Under the pieces are notes generated by a model, which was not told where the DNA came from, did not search any database, and saw only the letters and a program-made list of their open reading frames with translations. From NCBI RefSeq assembly GCF_900113875.1, contig NZ_FORA01000001.1, forward strand, positions 1,240,001-1,304,000: a stretch of DNA of 64,000 nucleotides. The letters are read 5' to 3'. The number at the start of each line of letters is the position of its first letter. Positions within the stretch are counted from its first letter, which is position 1. Source of the stretch: Jannaschia pohangensis. Lineage in GTDB: Bacteria > Pseudomonadota > Alphaproteobacteria > Rhodobacterales > Rhodobacteraceae. Positions 63,953 to 64,000 of the stretch are shown here, in pieces. The translations under genes were made by a program, and so were the position numbers.

Positions 63953-64000
63953 CGCAGGTAATCCGTCAGTCGCAACCGCGCACGCCTTGCTGTAACGGCA
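63949..64000 (-). CDS. 3' end of a gene upstream of flgI (partial)
   Basis: A minus-strand frame runs from the window edge and ends ...RLRLTDYLR, TGA, overlapping the flgI ATG by four bases. The overlap is the usual operon pattern, so a flagellar gene probably continues beyond the window. Sixteen residues are too few to name it. Confidence 0.4.
   Translation of the reverse strand, partial: AVTARRARLRLTDYLR

Overview
The window is a G+C-rich alphaproteobacterial chromosome segment. Gene content and order point to a Rhodobacteraceae (Roseobacter-type) bacterium: the aroA / cmk / rpsA / ihfB / lapA / trpF / trpB neighbourhood, DUF1150 beside Hsp20, a fused Sat-CysC, Lrp divergent from trxB, Hint-domain proteins, and short Cys-ribbon proteins that I recall from this family. 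The genus cannot be resolved from what I can see. I found no rRNA or tRNA gene, insertion sequence, prophage or CRISPR array; almost all of the window is dense protein-coding sequence, often in ATGA-overlapping operons.

Layout. 1-9.1 kb: end of NAD synthetase, then a VOC / GhrA / HisC-like aminotransferase operon, a class V aminotransferase, YgfZ, PhzF and an M3 oligopeptidase. 9.3-9.8 kb: a lower-G+C, truncated SpoU/TrmH methyltransferase remnant. 9.9-15.2 kb: NmrA-like protein, pth, DUF2332, a serine hydrolase, DUF2237, DUF4893 and GNAT genes. 15.2-16.8 kb (minus strand): two related exported proteins with extreme Asp-rich tails followed by a membrane-anchored LuxR-type regulator. 17-31 kb: the conserved trpB-trpF-lapA-ihfB-rpsA-cmk-aroA block, with accessory genes inserted between rpsA and cmk (DUF2130, dienelactone hydrolase and others) and between cmk and aroA (two GFA genes, a glyoxalase-like chimera, a P-loop kinase). 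31-36 kb: an MBL-fold hydrolase, trmB, purK-purE, a DUF465 protein and hsp20-DUF1150.

36.1-37.8 kb is an A+T-richer insert with one zinc-ribbon/PIN-like gene and a repeat-bearing intergenic region. 37.9-44.6 kb: sat-cysC, trxB/lrp, ridA, ppaC and a DUF2161 nuclease-like gene. 44.6-46.9 kb is a second accessory patch: a GNAT gene and a LysE-type exporter bracketed by direct repeats, with a dispersed repeat shared with the 37.4 kb region. 46.9-56.2 kb: EamA transporter, Nudix, lipase-like hydrolase, TPR-sulfotransferase, two Hint-domain proteins, HAD, MaoC, a TspO-like membrane protein and an atypical SDR. 56.2-62.5 kb (minus strand): moaE-moaD-pgsA-uvrC, whose upstream region has a DnaA box, a GANTC site and a perfect CtrA box; then an overlapping run of S49 peptidase, a short Cys protein, a Ca/Na antiporter and a FolM-like reductase. 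The right edge enters a flagellar cluster at flgI.

Best candidates for something undescribed are the Asp-rich exported pair plus membrane LuxR regulator (15.2-16.8 kb), the zinc-ribbon/PIN-like orphan (36.1-37.3 kb), and the repeat families that flank the accessory genes at 37.4 and 44.6-46.5 kb.
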